From Bolinopsis microptera (taxonomy: Eukaryota; Ctenophora; Tentaculata; Lobata; Bolinopsidae), in assembly GCF_026151205.1 (NCBI RefSeq), contig NC_087075.1:5851858-5915857 (forward strand): a stretch of DNA of 64,000 nt, given 5' to 3'. The stretch's first letter is position 1. Every line of letters begins with the position of its first letter. The translations under genes were made by a program, and so were the position numbers. This document shows, in pieces, positions 1 through 10,844 of the stretch. The notes beneath the pieces were generated by a model, which made no database searches, had not been told where the DNA came from, and saw only the letters and a list, made by a program, of their open reading frames with translations.

Positions 1-299
1 CAATTTTGTCGAACCATATTGTCCTTTCAGTAGAGTGAAAAGTTGAAGCAGACATCATGAGCGTACACCATATAGCTAATAACAGCCAAGTACTGTATTA
101 TATCACCAAGTTTCTGCTTATCATATCATTCTGCTAAAAATATAAATTTAGGCAGTAGAACACACAATTATCTCAAGAAATTGGTATAAACAATTCGGTA
201 TTTTATAAAATTAAATGTTTTGAACTAGAATGTGTCGACAATATTAAGCTTCATTATATAGACTGAAGTGGTATCCAAGGAAGTTTCTTGAACTTTTAA
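1..299. other. No gene seen
   Basis: AT-rich sequence with stops in all frames. I see no coding similarity, RNA gene or clear repeat here. Confidence 0.5.
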
Positions 300-458
300 C
301 AGGTACCCCTCCTCATTTAACCCTCAATTAAGTTTCCTATCATTCGGCTGAGTCGACCAAGGAGATCACATAGCTGATAGATCCAATGGATCCTTAGCTA
401 CTCCCTAGACTGATTTGAACCCTGAACCTCCTGCGCAGAAGGTGGATGCTGTAACTAC
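300..458 (-). mobile_element. 5'-truncated tRNA-derived SINE fragment
   Basis: On the minus strand the piece opens with a degenerate tRNA-like T-arm/B box (GGTTCAGGGTTCAAATC, about 405-425). It continues into a core with TCAGCCGAAT and GAGGGTTAAATGAGGA. The same core occurs in the more complete SINE at 43917-44275 on the plus strand, so both belong to one family or share a SINE core. The A box is missing, so this copy is truncated and not an active tRNA gene. Confidence 0.6.
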
Positions 459-747
459 TTTTTTTTGAAATAAATTACTAGGCCACCTAGTCCATATCAA
501 ATCAATACTATAAATCAATTACGAGGTTACCATAACAACAATATAGATCCCCTGAGTAAAAGAATTGGTTATTGAACACTAGGCAGCAGGAACGCATCCA
601 CCATAAACTATTTTTAATCCAAAACTTGATATACGAGGCCAACACACTGTAAACAGTGTTGCTTTTTACAAATATTTAAAAGAGGTTTAAAAGGTTTTCC
701 TAAAAGCAACTTGTTCTCACAAATGATTCCTTGAATAATCATCTTAA

Positions 748-2815
748 AGGACCAGTTAACTCAAAAAAAAGTTATCCTCATATTTTGACAGATTGTGACA
801 AATAGCAAACTGAGCAACGAGTCGAAATTCCTAAATCTCTAACTGCTCTCTAACGCGTGTAATTAGCGTTTGTATTATTTTGGCGATGACGTCATAAAGT
901 CCCTTGCGCGCACAGAAGAGCTCGTGAGACTGTATTTTACAGGTAAAAATGGACATAATACAATGTTTCTCCCCTAAATAACTCGAAAAATAAGTGTTTT
1001 AGGGTACATGTTGCTTCATAAGTTGTATATAAACATGGCCATTCTGCACAATTTGCAATCATTCAAAAATCTGTAGGGCCTTCATAGCCCAATTTACAAG
1101 ATACCCATGATACTTTTGCATGATTTCTGGAACCGGAAATCAGTTTTTCGCCAATAACTGAAAAAGTAAGCACTTTAAGGCATCTGTTTCTTCGTAAGTC
1201 ATATATAAATATGCTAATTGCGGTTCTTTTGCACCCTGTCTAAAGACTCTATCACGATCCTATCGAAAATGGGCTCAGCACCACGCCCAAAATGGTTTTT
1301 GGCAAATTTCTCGAAGAGTAAGGATTTTAGGCCATGTGTTGCTCAGTAACTCCTATATAAACATGCATATGCCGCTTCGTTTAAGCCTATTTAGAAGTCT
1401 ACGACCTTCAGAAGCAAAGGGTCGGTTACGTTATTGGGTCAATATCGGCGTGGTCAATATGTCTCCAACCGAAAATCGTTTATTCATACTTTTGAGAAGG
1501 TCTTTGCAAAATTTCGTGAGTATACGAAAATTTGCAGGTTCAATTCCATAAATGTCCTTAAATGACTGGACTACACTAGTTTAGAGTTAACTTTAGAGAA
1601 ACTCATAAATCATTATTATCTAAAATTAAGCTGTCAGTGTCCATGATCAACCTATGGCTACAATGTTTTACATGAAAATTGAAATGTAAAAATCAGGAGT
1701 AATATAATAAGTGTATTTCTAGATTAAAGTGCTATCTCATAGTTTAAGAATTGTATAGATTAACGTATGTTGTTTAGCCATCTAAGAATCGATCGTGCCG
1801 CAATATATATGGCCAAAGAATAATAGGGTCTTGGAAATTCTATATTTGTTCAGTGGGTCGATTGACTGAACACGTTTGCACTTGGTATTTAATTTTACCA
1901 GTAGTTTATTTATGTTATGTACCTACCGATGATCATACAAGTAGGACGATAACTAGGTAAGTCACATTCAAAACACACCGCTCACCGTACACTCCGATCA
2001 GTATTACGTATACCGGGTATTTTTCAGTTCCCACGGCACCGTTCTGATAGGAGCTACTTCTACTAATGGTCCGATGGGAACGGCCGTAAAATAGCCAGAC
2101 TTCATGTCTCCTGTACTGTCTGGCACGTGTGGATTAAAGTAAGAAATTTCGCTATGCTAGAAATATAATTGCTCTCGGAACTATGTCTTTTAGGATAGCG
2201 AACCATTTGACTGCTCGCATTCTTCCGAACAACTGTAATATTATATTACAGAGTTACACTCTGATCAGCTATATTTAATATATAGCACATTATTTTGTGT
2301 ATTAGTTTCATGGACTGGGGAAAAATAATCGGTACAGTCTCCCTTCGTTTTAATGAAGCAATGAAAACAATCCAAAATTATCACATATGACATAACTTGT
2401 AATAGCAGAAACTTTCTAACCGTACATTCACCCGCCACTGTTCAAGAACTTATGTCACTGTTTAAAATCCTGACGTGAGCACTGTACATCCAATCAGCTA
2501 TTCATATAGTTAGGGTGATAGCCAAAACTATAAGGATTTTGGAGAACTAGGGAAATAGTCATAACTCTAAAATTTGAGTGAGTTACACGTGTTTTATTGA
2601 CGATGATAAACATTTGTGCATTGTATTACGCTATGCCAGCGCGCACTGAGGGACTTTATGACGTCACGCGGCCACAGCTTATTATTGCAATAACACGCGT
2701 TACACGTAAGCTAGAGAGTTGGTTCTTTCGGCGATACAAATTTTTACGAGTTTGTCACAGCTGATTTAAATCTTAGCCAAATTGGAGACTACAAATTTTT
2801 CAGTTAACTGGTCCT
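748..2815. mobile_element. Non-autonomous DNA transposon with TTAA target duplications (Kolobok/piggyBac-like size class)
   Basis: Both ends are flanked by TTAA (744-747 and 2816-2819). They match as an inverted repeat starting AGGACCAGTTAACT. The similarity continues imperfectly for roughly 190 bp and includes a shared subterminal GACGTCATAAAGTCCCT (about 888-905, and inverted at about 2650-2668). No transposase can be read, so it is non-autonomous. TTAA is the target of piggyBac and Kolobok elements; the AGG start is more like Kolobok, but the superfamily is an inference. The interior (about 960-1400) has degenerate tandem units. Confidence 0.75.
960..1400. repeat. Degenerate tandem repeat, unit about 180-190 bp, inside the TTAA element
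   Basis: Three diverged units share the order 'GAAaAaTAAG..TTTTAGG..A', then 'GT.ACTTCGTAAGT', then 'TATATAAACATG'. They start near 970, 1160 and 1310. I see no coding capacity. Confidence 0.5.
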
Positions 2816-2819
2816 TTAA

Positions 2820-3068
2820 TAATAATTTGAAAGCTGCAAACCACATTTGTAATAGGAACATCAAATTTTTGATGTATTTCCTGTAATAACTATAGCAGTT
2901 TGTTTCCACACTCTAAGCCAATTCAAAAGAGACAAATTTGTTAATGAATCAATCTGTTACAAATCCATCCATATTTATAGCAACTGACACAGTTTTAGGG
3001 ACTACATATATCTTTACAGTTTCAAGCTAGTGAGGTGAAAAGGAAAAATCCTTCAATGCACATACATT
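2820..3068 (+). other. Spacer and probable 5' UTR of the LINE
   Basis: Sequence between the TTAA element and the first ATG of the LINE ORF. No ORF1 is visible. The LINE 5' end probably lies here but cannot be fixed without other copies. Confidence 0.3.
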
Positions 3069-6000
3069 ATGATACAAGGATTTTATTCGTTTAAAAACAA
3101 TTCTGTTAATAATATACTTATAAGTTTTATGGGAATATCAGCTCAACAACACCGTGTTGCAACTGGTATGTTTTCTAGGTATGTTATCATCAGTAAAAGT
3201 AATAGAGGTAACGGGGAAAATTTTTTGTCCTGTCTTCTGTCTCGTCATATGTTATGTGCTCTATTGGGTCTATTTTATTTTTATGTTATTTTGTATATAT
3301 TTTCTTTGACTATCGATGCTAATATACTCCCTAGTGCTCCCCTCCAACCTAAAATACACTCTGTACCATGTTTGAGGTCATCCATAAATCTTTACTTTAT
3401 GGTAATATTTTGTACCATTTTTCTCAGACACTTTAAACTTGTGTATAGGGGGGAGAGGGGCATTGGGACAGCCTTAGCTGCAATTTCTGTAAAATTGCTA
3501 TCTACCACAAAAACCGAACTGTCACCTACCATGTCACCGAAACAGACTGTTAAGTTACTTTTCGGTATTACCAGCAGCTGGCTTGGGGTCATGTCTAGGT
3601 GCGGTCTGGTTTTTCTATCTCTCCTTAATATTTCCCTGATAGTAATTTGTAATTGTTCCTTACTGAACCCTGGACCAAATTTATCCGTTGTTTACAATAA
3701 TATCCATGGTTTCCTAAATACCTGTGATCTAGCATCAGGAACACCACCACTAAATTTGACCAAGATACATGAATTCCATGGTTATATCTACAAACATAAG
3801 CCTCACATCATTATTCTAAACGAGACATGGCTGAAAAATTCCATTCTCAGTAATGAAGTGCTCCCTGACAAATACAAAGTATTTAGGCTTGATCGATCCT
3901 TAAGATCGCATCCAGTGGATGCAACCCAGCCCAAGAAATTCAGAAAAAACGGTGGTGGTGTTCTGATTGCCCATAGAACAGACATTGATATCTCGAGTCT
4001 AAAGTTCTCAAAGGTTAGTGTTCAAGCTGAATTATTATCCGTCATAATTAAGACTCAGTGTGGAAGAAACTTTTGCATATCTACATTCTATAGAGTAGGA
4101 ACGCTTGGCTTAGATAATTTTGAATCTTTCAAGAAACATTTTGTTACTTTAGCATCTGCCAGAAAGTTGCAAAGACACATTCTGGTAGGAGACTTTAATT
4201 TAGCTTCGATTTCCTGGCCAGATGGTCAGTCATCTTGCCAGCTACATTCTAGCTTTGTAAATTTTCTCACTGATGACCTCGGACATACACAACTTATTAG
4301 CTCCCCTACTCACAAGTCAGGCAACACCTTAGATCTTGTGTTCACTAACATTCAGAACCTTATTAAGAATGTTAAAGTTTTAGATCAAAACGAAATGTGT
4401 ATGTCCGACCACTTTTGTATAACATTTGACATTGATGTTAAGACCAAGTATATTAAGCAGCCTAAAAGAAAGATCTTTAATTATAGTAAAGGTAATTTTA
4501 GGGGCCTGAATTCTGAGTTATTTGGCATCGATTGGGATAGTATATTTGAGTGTAATGATCCTTATCTTGCCTGGAGTCGATTCAGAGGAGTTCTTGATGC
4601 AGCCTGTGACCGATGGATCCCTAAAAAGACCATTAAGTCTCAGTTCCAGCCTCCATGGTATGACTCCGAATGTGATCGTCTCCTACGAAATAAGGAGAAA
4701 TGGAGAATAAGGCATAAGGGGAGCAACTCTGAGTCTCATAAACAAAAGTTTCGTGCATTTCGAACAAAATTTAAAAATATGATGGACGAAAAAATGAGAC
4801 TCAGTGTTGAGGATGACTCCGATGATGCTCTTATCTCCAAGAAATTCTGGACCTACGTTAAGTCTAAATCAAAGTCAACCAGGATCCCTGAAACTGTTAA
4901 ATATCATAATCGCTTTCGAAACAATCCATCTGATCAAGCTGCCCTTTTTAACGAATATTTTTATGAGCAGTTTTCTCAAGAGAGCGATTATGGCATTGAT
5001 ATAGATTTTCGTGATGATTGTTTTTCCAGTCTTGTGTTTAATAGAGAAGATGTTCTGTTGATTCTTAAAAAGTTAAATCCTAACAAGGCCCCTGGCCCTG
5101 ATGGGATTCATGGGAAAGTCCTCAAAAACTGTGCCCAAAGCCTTGCATACCCACTTAGTGTTTTATTTAACCTGTCTTTCTCAAGCGGATGCATACCCCC
5201 TGATTGGAAGCTGGCACTTGTAGTACCAGTGCACAAAAAGGGTGATAAGTCTTCGGTTGAGAACTACAGGCCTATCTCGTTAACATCTCTTGTAATGAAA
5301 GTCTTTGAAAGGTGCATAAAGACTGCATTATACGCTGCATGTTCTGATCTGTTGGATGACCGACAACACGGTTTTGTTAATGAACGTTCATGCACAACCC
5401 AAATGATACCTTTCACGGACAATCTTGCACTTGCACTGAACAACAGGTCCAGGACTGATATAATATATTTTGATTTTGCGAAAGCTTTTGATAGCGTTTC
5501 GCATGACCTCATTTTAAGTAAATTAAAGAATATTTTTAAAGTCGATGGACTAATGCTTAAATTTATCAAGTCCTATCTTGAGGGGCGACAACAACAAGTA
5601 GTGATAGGAGGCCAAACGTCTTCCTCTCTACCAGTTCGGTCTGGTGTCCCTCAAGGTTCTATACTTGGCCCTCTATTGTTTGTAATATTTATAAATGACA
5701 TGTTCTCCTGTGTCTCTGAAGGCACCAATATTGCCCTTTATGCAGATGACACTAAAATTTGGAGGGAGATTCTTGGTTACCCTGACCATCACATAATCCA
5801 AAATGACATCAATAGATTGTATGATTGGTCAGTGAGAAATCGAATGAAGTTCCATCCACAAAAGTGCAAAGCCCTCTCTGTGTCCCTGCAAAGAAACGTG
5901 CTGGATAACTTGCCATTCAATACCTTCTTCTATAAACTTTCTGGAAGTGATATTGACTTTGTGCCCTCTCAGTCAGATTTAGGAGTCGCAATAAACTCCA

Positions 6001-6635
6001 GGTTTAACTGGGGTGCACAATGTAAAGCGCTTGTTTCCAAAGCTAACTCCAGACTTGGACTACTTAAGAGAACATGTCATTTCACTATTGATAAAAGGCA
6101 GAAAAGATCGTTCTATTTGGCGTTAATTAGGTCTATATTTGAACATTGTTCTGTTATATGGTCCCCTCAATCTGCAACTCATCTTCAACAGTTTGTTGCT
6201 ATCCAAAAGAGGGCTATTAAATGGATCAATGGTGAACCCTACTCCAGTTATAATGACGATAAACTTGCTACAGAGCAAAAGAAGCTAAATATTCTCCCTG
6301 TCATGCAGAAGTTTATTTATAACGATCTTATGACCTTCTATAAAATAGTGAATAGCATAATCCCAGTTTCGCTTCCTACCTATATAGTCCTATGCCGTCC
6401 AGAGGGCACCCGATACACTAGGCACAATGCTCAAATAATTGATAGGTCGGATACTTCAACTTACATGAGTACCACTGTGCCCTGCTCGGATGCCTTCCGA
6501 AATAGCTTCTTTCATAGATCTATGCTGAAATGGAATAGTCTACCAGTATGTATCCGGCAGTCAGAGCGGATTTCTACTTTTAAGGCCAATCTGATCAAGT
6601 ACCTCTGGGCTGCCGATACAGTCTGGCCAGACTAG
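3069..6635 (+). CDS. APE-type non-LTR retrotransposon (LINE) ORF2, intact endonuclease and reverse transcriptase
   Basis: The 1188-codon frame has no internal stop. Residues about 206-450 form an apurinic-like endonuclease: NETW near 251, GDFN near 374 and SDH near 447 are present. The reverse transcriptase follows, with NKAPGPDG near 672, FDFAKAFDSV, SGVPQGSILGPLLF and the catalytic YADD near 890. The C-terminus (LDxRxKRSFYLALIRSIFEHCS-like block) is typical of Jockey/CR1-type LINEs. The first 200 residues are unusual: three hydrophobic stretches (about 61-80, 107-119, 179-195), the last ending in a degenerate 2A-like tail, CSLLNPGP, just before the endonuclease. No ORF1 or RNase H is seen. 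The open frame suggests recent insertion. The start codon is the first ATG and is uncertain. Confidence 0.92.
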   Translation: MIQGFYSFKNNSVNNILISFMGISAQQHRVATGMFSRYVIISKSNRGNGENFLSCLLSRHMLCALLGLFYFYVILYIFSLTIDANILPSAPLQPKIHSVPCLRSSINLYFMVIFCTIFLRHFKLVYRGERGIGTALAAISVKLLSTTKTELSPTMSPKQTVKLLFGITSSWLGVMSRCGLVFLSLLNISLIVICNCSLLNPGPNLSVVYNNIHGFLNTCDLASGTPPLNLTKIHEFHGYIYKHKPHIIILNETWLKNSILSNEVLPDKYKVFRLDRSLRSHPVDATQPKKFRKNGGGVLIAHRTDIDISSLKFSKVSVQAELLSVIIKTQCGRNFCISTFYRVGTLGLDNFESFKKHFVTLASARKLQRHILVGDFNLASISWPDGQSSCQLHSSFVNFLTDDLGHTQLISSPTHKSGNTLDLVFTNIQNLIKNVKVLDQNEMCMSDHFCITFDIDVKTKYIKQPKRKIFNYSKGNFRGLNSELFGIDWDSIFECNDPYLAWSRFRGVLDAACDRWIPKKTIKSQFQPPWYDSECDRLLRNKEKWRIRHKGSNSESHKQKFRAFRTKFKNMMDEKMRLSVEDDSDDALISKKFWTYVKSKSKSTRIPETVKYHNRFRNNPSDQAALFNEYFYEQFSQESDYGIDIDFRDDCFSSLVFNREDVLLILKKLNPNKAPGPDGIHGKVLKNCAQSLAYPLSVLFNLSFSSGCIPPDWKLALVVPVHKKGDKSSVENYRPISLTSLVMKVFERCIKTALYAACSDLLDDRQHGFVNERSCTTQMIPFTDNLALALNNRSRTDIIYFDFAKAFDSVSHDLILSKLKNIFKVDGLMLKFIKSYLEGRQQQVVIGGQTSSSLPVRSGVPQGSILGPLLFVIFINDMFSCVSEGTNIALYADDTKIWREILGYPDHHIIQNDINRLYDWSVRNRMKFHPQKCKALSVSLQRNVLDNLPFNTFFYKLSGSDIDFVPSQSDLGVAINSRFNWGAQCKALVSKANSRLGLLKRTCHFTIDKRQKRSFYLALIRSIFEHCSVIWSPQSATHLQQFVAIQKRAIKWINGEPYSSYNDDKLATEQKKLNILPVMQKFIYNDLMTFYKIVNSIIPVSLPTYIVLCRPEGTRYTRHNAQIIDRSDTSTYMSTTVPCSDAFRNSFFHRSMLKWNSLPVCIRQSERISTFKANLIKYLWAADTVWPD

Positions 6636-6794
6636 CTCATCAGTCTTATGATTCTCAGAAATGTGTTCTTGTTGGTTACAATTCTGCCGTCCAATTTCCT
6701 ATCCGCTTGACCTATTCTTTTTTCTTCTATCAGTTGTGACGGAATTGTAATGAACAAAATCCATATATAATTATTAATGATATGTTTGATTTTT
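6636..6794 (+). other. Probable LINE 3' UTR
   Basis: AT-rich sequence after the LINE stop codon, before a different dispersed repeat begins near 6795. There is no obvious poly(A) or short tandem tail, so the exact 3' end is not visible. Confidence 0.4.
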
Positions 6795-7635
6795 TCCTTT
6801 TCACCCTTTTGAAAAAAGGCAATAGTGAAAGGTTACGAATGGAGGTTTTTGCAGAAAAACGTGGATTTTGGAGAACGAGATAGGTGGGTTTAAATATGTC
6901 GTGTGTTCGTTCGTTACCATGCAACGAAAAAGTTGGGCGCGCGCGAGGATTGCTTGCGGAGATGTGATGTATAGATAGCCTGTGATCTATGAATGCGCGG
7001 CGCGACTGTGTATATGATGCATGTAATGTATAATATTACTATTAGGTAATACACCCAATTTGTACGTGGCACGCGTAGTGTATTGATGTGTACACGAGTA
7101 TATATAATTGATTCACGATGTCAATCCTTCGCAGCTCGGTGAGGCACAGTGGTGCATTGACCATTGTTAATGATCTGGCCCGGCGCGCGCTACTTCGTAG
7201 CACTTGCCGTCGGGCCATTTCGAGAAGAAAGCGGCGCGCGCTACTTCGAAGAAATTTAGACGAGTAACATCCGTCAAAGTGGTGCATCTCGCCGATCTAC
7301 CGAAGGTAGAGAAGCGTTGGTTGCGAGAAGCGTTGGTTGCGAGAAGCATTATTTGATGCGCGCGCGACCCAGTAGTGCATCGCGCTACAAATATATAATA
7401 GTTTACCTTTGCTGATAATTTCTTGAATTACAGATACAAGTTAAGTTCTACGGCAATTGAACTGAATTTCAAGTGTTTCCCGTATTTTATGCATAATTGA
7501 TCAATATTATTATCATGAAGATTGAAGTGAGCTGATTGGAGCTTATAGTTATATTTAAATTTATAGTAAATGTGAAATGGAAATCTAGCGTCCGCCAAAA
7601 CGAAACAACGGGCGCAATTCTTGTTTGTTATTGTA
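6795..7635. repeat. Dispersed repeat, long copy (partner at 41930-42356)
   Basis: This copy shares long near-identical blocks with 41930-42356, for example GGCAATAGTGAAAGGTTACG, ATGAATGCGCGGCGCGA, CCCAATTTGTACGTGGCA and TCTAGCGTCCGCCAAAACG. It is longer because it has an extra segment of about 400 bp (about 7110-7505), rich in GGCGCGCGCTACTTCG-type blocks, that is absent from the other copy. The conserved blocks are strongly GC-rich against the AT-rich background. No protein can be read; the short ORFs here are not convincing. It may be a non-autonomous mobile element of unknown class. Confidence 0.65.
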
Positions 7636-7639
7636 TGTC

Positions 7640-8885
7640 ATTCAAATTTGGTAGACGGCCCCAACGTTAATGTGGCTCTTGCTATGTGTTGGTTCAGCCG
7701 AATTAATTATTATGTAATCAAGTTTATTTTTCTCTTTTAGTTAGTTGTCATCCGGCCAAACATTAAGCAACTTATATTGCAGTTCCATTTATCAATTAGT
7801 ATATCAAAATATGTCATTGTAATTTTGCATGGCTGAAATGTAACGCTTGATTTATATATATATAATAATTAATTGAATTTTCAAAAAAAAAAATTTATCA
7901 TGATGTGAATATATTCCAATATGTGCTAAAGAGTATCTTTATATTAATTGTTATTATTATTATAAAACAGGTTCTTACCGTCAAAAATGATTCATTTCTT
8001 GTATGCAGCTATATTTTTGATTTCGTAACATAAATTTGATATGTTAATTATTAGCAGCCTTGCAAGTAGCGTATAAAAGCATTTAGTTTAGCGCTCGATT
8101 TTCATACCACTGTGTAGATTAGGAAAGTAATATGCGCGGCGTACCTAAAAACGTACCTTTTTTATATTAAGGAGATTGTGCTCATTAATTATACATGGTG
8201 TATTAATGAAATGATAACAAATTACTGAAATTGAAGTGCACATGCTAAAAAAGTTAAATTTCGACCATTATGATTCGTGATTTTAACTGAACTGAAGAAA
8301 TTCTAAATAATCATTTTAATACCAAATTTATAATTGTTAGTTGTTAGTGGATTTTAAAATTAAAACTTGCTTAGATAATTGTTGTATCACGTGGTGACCC
8401 CCACGGTCGCTTCACTATAGCGTCTGTATAGTATATACGTCACTATAGCGTCTGTATAGCGTCTGTAGCGTCTTCGACGCTACAGGGGGAGCCGCGCACT
8501 TCGTGCGCGGCGGGTCATACAACGTATGACAAGATAATTGCATGTATTATATTTAATGTTTTTAGGCTAAGTGTACCGAGCAAAAATAACGTAACATTAT
8601 ATTATTTGATTTGGAATATGTCGCCTCTTCGATGCGCCGCGCACATTATCATTTGAGTTTTAACAAATCTAGACGAGGAGTATTATTCGTCAAATTAAAC
8701 AATAAACTTTTGGTCATAACAATTACCGATCATTAAGCTGAATCGAACTTGAATTAATTTGTTTACTTTTTGATAAATGTCCAAGTTTATGTGAGAGTAT
8801 CTTTTTGCATATACATTACTTGGAGGACTTCGTCGCTTCGACGCGCCGCGCAAACTATCATTCTTTTTTCGCTCTGTTAATTCTC
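7640..8885. other. Gene-free AT-rich stretch with GCGTC repeats and GC-rich hairpins
   Basis: No coding region is seen. At 8395-8500 there is a run of TATAGCGTCTG units followed by a perfect 9-bp stem hairpin, GCCGCGCAC-TTC-GTGCGCGGC. Related GC islands (TTCGATGCGCCGCGCA near 8630, TTCGACGCGCCGCGCAAAC near 8840) recur and resemble GC islands in the repeat at 6795-7635. This suggests one decayed composite repeat. Confidence 0.4.
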
Positions 8886-8887
8886 AG

Positions 8888-10150
8888 ATAGATTAGATTA
8901 GATTAGATTAAGAATAATGACATAAACATCATCACTAGTTTTAAACATTCTTTCTGATTTCCTCATTATCAGAACTGTGAACATTTCACAGCCTTCGTCA
9001 TTAAAAAACAAACAAATTCTATAACTAACATAATTGTCATAATTTATTTACATATACAAAAGTTTAAAAAGTTAAAAACCGTTAATTTAAAAATAAATAA
9101 ATAAAAACAAATTCATGAAATATTTATTCCCTTTCTCTTGGCAACACGAGGATTTTTATATAAATATTGGACTTGTTGCTTCTTCTTTTCGATACGATTT
9201 ACACCCTCTATTTTTGCTAAAACTATATTTGACACTTCCCAAAAGTTGCCTGTGTCTACTAAATTATTAGTCTTTTTAAATTCTTCTAGATTAATTTTAA
9301 AATCAATAACAGACACTGAATTTCTAACAAAAGATGGCAATTTATTCCAAAAGCTGATAACACGCTCTGATAAAAAATTATTAGACAAGGTTTTAATATT
9401 TCTATCAATATTGTTAGATTTAGTGCTAACAATTTTATTTCCCGATCTACTTAAATTGAAAATATCTTTTCCATACTCAACCAATCCATTTACAATTTTG
9501 TAGGCTTCAATCAAATCTCCTCTAACCCGTCTCTCTGCGAGTGTTGTAATCTGTAAGGCATCCAACCTTTCACTGTGAGGAAGTGTTCCAATATCATCAA
9601 TAAGGCGTGTGAACCTTCTCTGGACATTTTCCAGTTCAATGATAGTAGCCCAATTCCCATGGCAGGCTGGTGGAGACCACAACTGAGCACAATACTCCAA
9701 GTGGGGTCTTATTATAGTTTTATAAACATTTCTCATAACATTAATTTCTCTTATAATGAGATTCCTTGTAACCCATGCAATCATACTGTTTGCTTTACTA
9801 ATACAACTTTTAATATGTTTCGACCATTTCAAATCTGAAGAAGTTAAAACTCCAAGATCTTTCTCTGCTTCAATACATTCAAGTGTAACACCACTAAATA
9901 CATATTCTTGAAGAGGATTCTCATTAAATGGAACATGCATTATTTTGCATTTGCTAGGATTAAACTTTAACAGCCACACATTCTGCCAGTTTTGCAAGCT
10001 TTCTAACATATTGAAAGTGCTTTCAGTGTCATTGGCATCCATAATAACTTTAAGATCATCTGCAAACAGTTTTGATATACCATTAATACAATCAGGCAAG
10101 TCATTGATAAAAATGACAAACAATAAAGGACCTGAGCAACGATCTGGAAG
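8888..10150 (-). mobile_element. 5'-truncated LINE insertion with (TAATC)n 3' tail
   Basis: Read on the minus strand, reverse-transcriptase coding sequence starts abruptly near 10150 inside the GPLLFVIFIND block. It runs to a stop at 9113 and has a 3' UTR ending in a short TAATC tandem tail at about 8888-8911, next to host sequence. A truncated 5' end plus a short tandem 3' tail is the usual outcome of target-primed reverse transcription in CR1/L2-like LINEs. Confidence 0.85.
9113..10150 (-). pseudogene. LINE reverse transcriptase C-terminal part (5'-truncated)
   Basis: The fragment opens with GPLLFVIFINDLP followed by FADD in place of YADD. It then has the typical C-terminal region with LEYCAQLWSP, LENVQRRFTRLI and RVRGDLIEAYKIVNG. 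This tail is characteristic of CR1/Jockey-type reverse transcriptases. It has no frame-breaking change after the truncation point but lacks the endonuclease and the first reverse-transcriptase motifs, so it cannot be autonomous. The apparent first residues upstream of the GPLLF block come from flanking DNA. It belongs to a different LINE subfamily from the element at 3069-6635. Confidence 0.88.
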
Positions 10151-10429
10151 GGTTGACATCGTCAATCAAATACAGTACACATTATATACAATATACATTG
10201 AAGGGTTTTCGGTCACTTAAAAGTCCTCGATCGAGTATAATACCAACGCCAAAATCGAAAAGCAGCTAAGATTTCAGAAATCAATGGAAAAAGTGTCAAA
10301 CAGTATTATATATACAATAAAGTAATTCAAGTGTTGCAATTGGCAGAGCACAATACAGAGGTAACGGAAATTTTCCACTGTAACCAATATTATATAATAT
10401 TAAATATCAACAATCAGATATATACACAT

Positions 10430-10641
10430 CTACTCCATCATAGGGGCAGGGATGAGGTTATAAGAGACTTCTGATTTTTTTCCTCTGTACCCTCGAAGAG
10501 CTGTGAGTGTGGTTCTTAACATATCGAATCTTATTCTTGTCCTTACATGTCTTACCACATCGCAATACCTCTCTTTTCTTTTCCTGGCGATGAGGTCTGC
10601 CACTCTATTTAGAAACCGCTTACATTCTTTCAGAAATACAA
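10430..10641 (-). pseudogene. Relic of a second LINE clade, extreme C-terminus
   Basis: Minus-strand translation gives ECKRFLNRVADLIARKRK, then ERYCDVVRHVRTRIRFDMLR and TTLTALRGYRG. This is clearly homologous to the plus-strand fragment at 11553-11764 (SQFLKHLAEKIS..., RYCDVISFVRRRLRFDLLR, ISIRGYRG). It is therefore the C-terminal tip of another copy of that retroelement, in opposite orientation. Nothing upstream of this tip survives. Confidence 0.7.
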
Positions 10642-10844
10642 AGGGAGGGTTGTGTTAATTCATTGAACCATACTATTAAGACTGAATTACTATTATCTCA
10701 TTTTGAATTCGATCCCTTTAATATTTTACCATAATGATGTATTACTAATACTTGATATCACGCCTGCATAATTACATAAATATTTCGGGCATGACTGAAG
10801 GTACTTATTTAGAGTTCTAAAAATTTGAAAAGAACTATGTGAAA

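Noticed and set aside
1336..1551. 71-codon plus-strand ORF inside the TTAA element
   Set aside because: It spans a degenerate tandem unit, lacks similarity to transposases and is not repeated as a frame in the sister units.
7042..7349. Minus-strand frames rich in RSSARR/VARA
   Set aside because: They come from the repeated GCGCGCTACTTCG blocks of the dispersed repeat and overlap each other in two frames.
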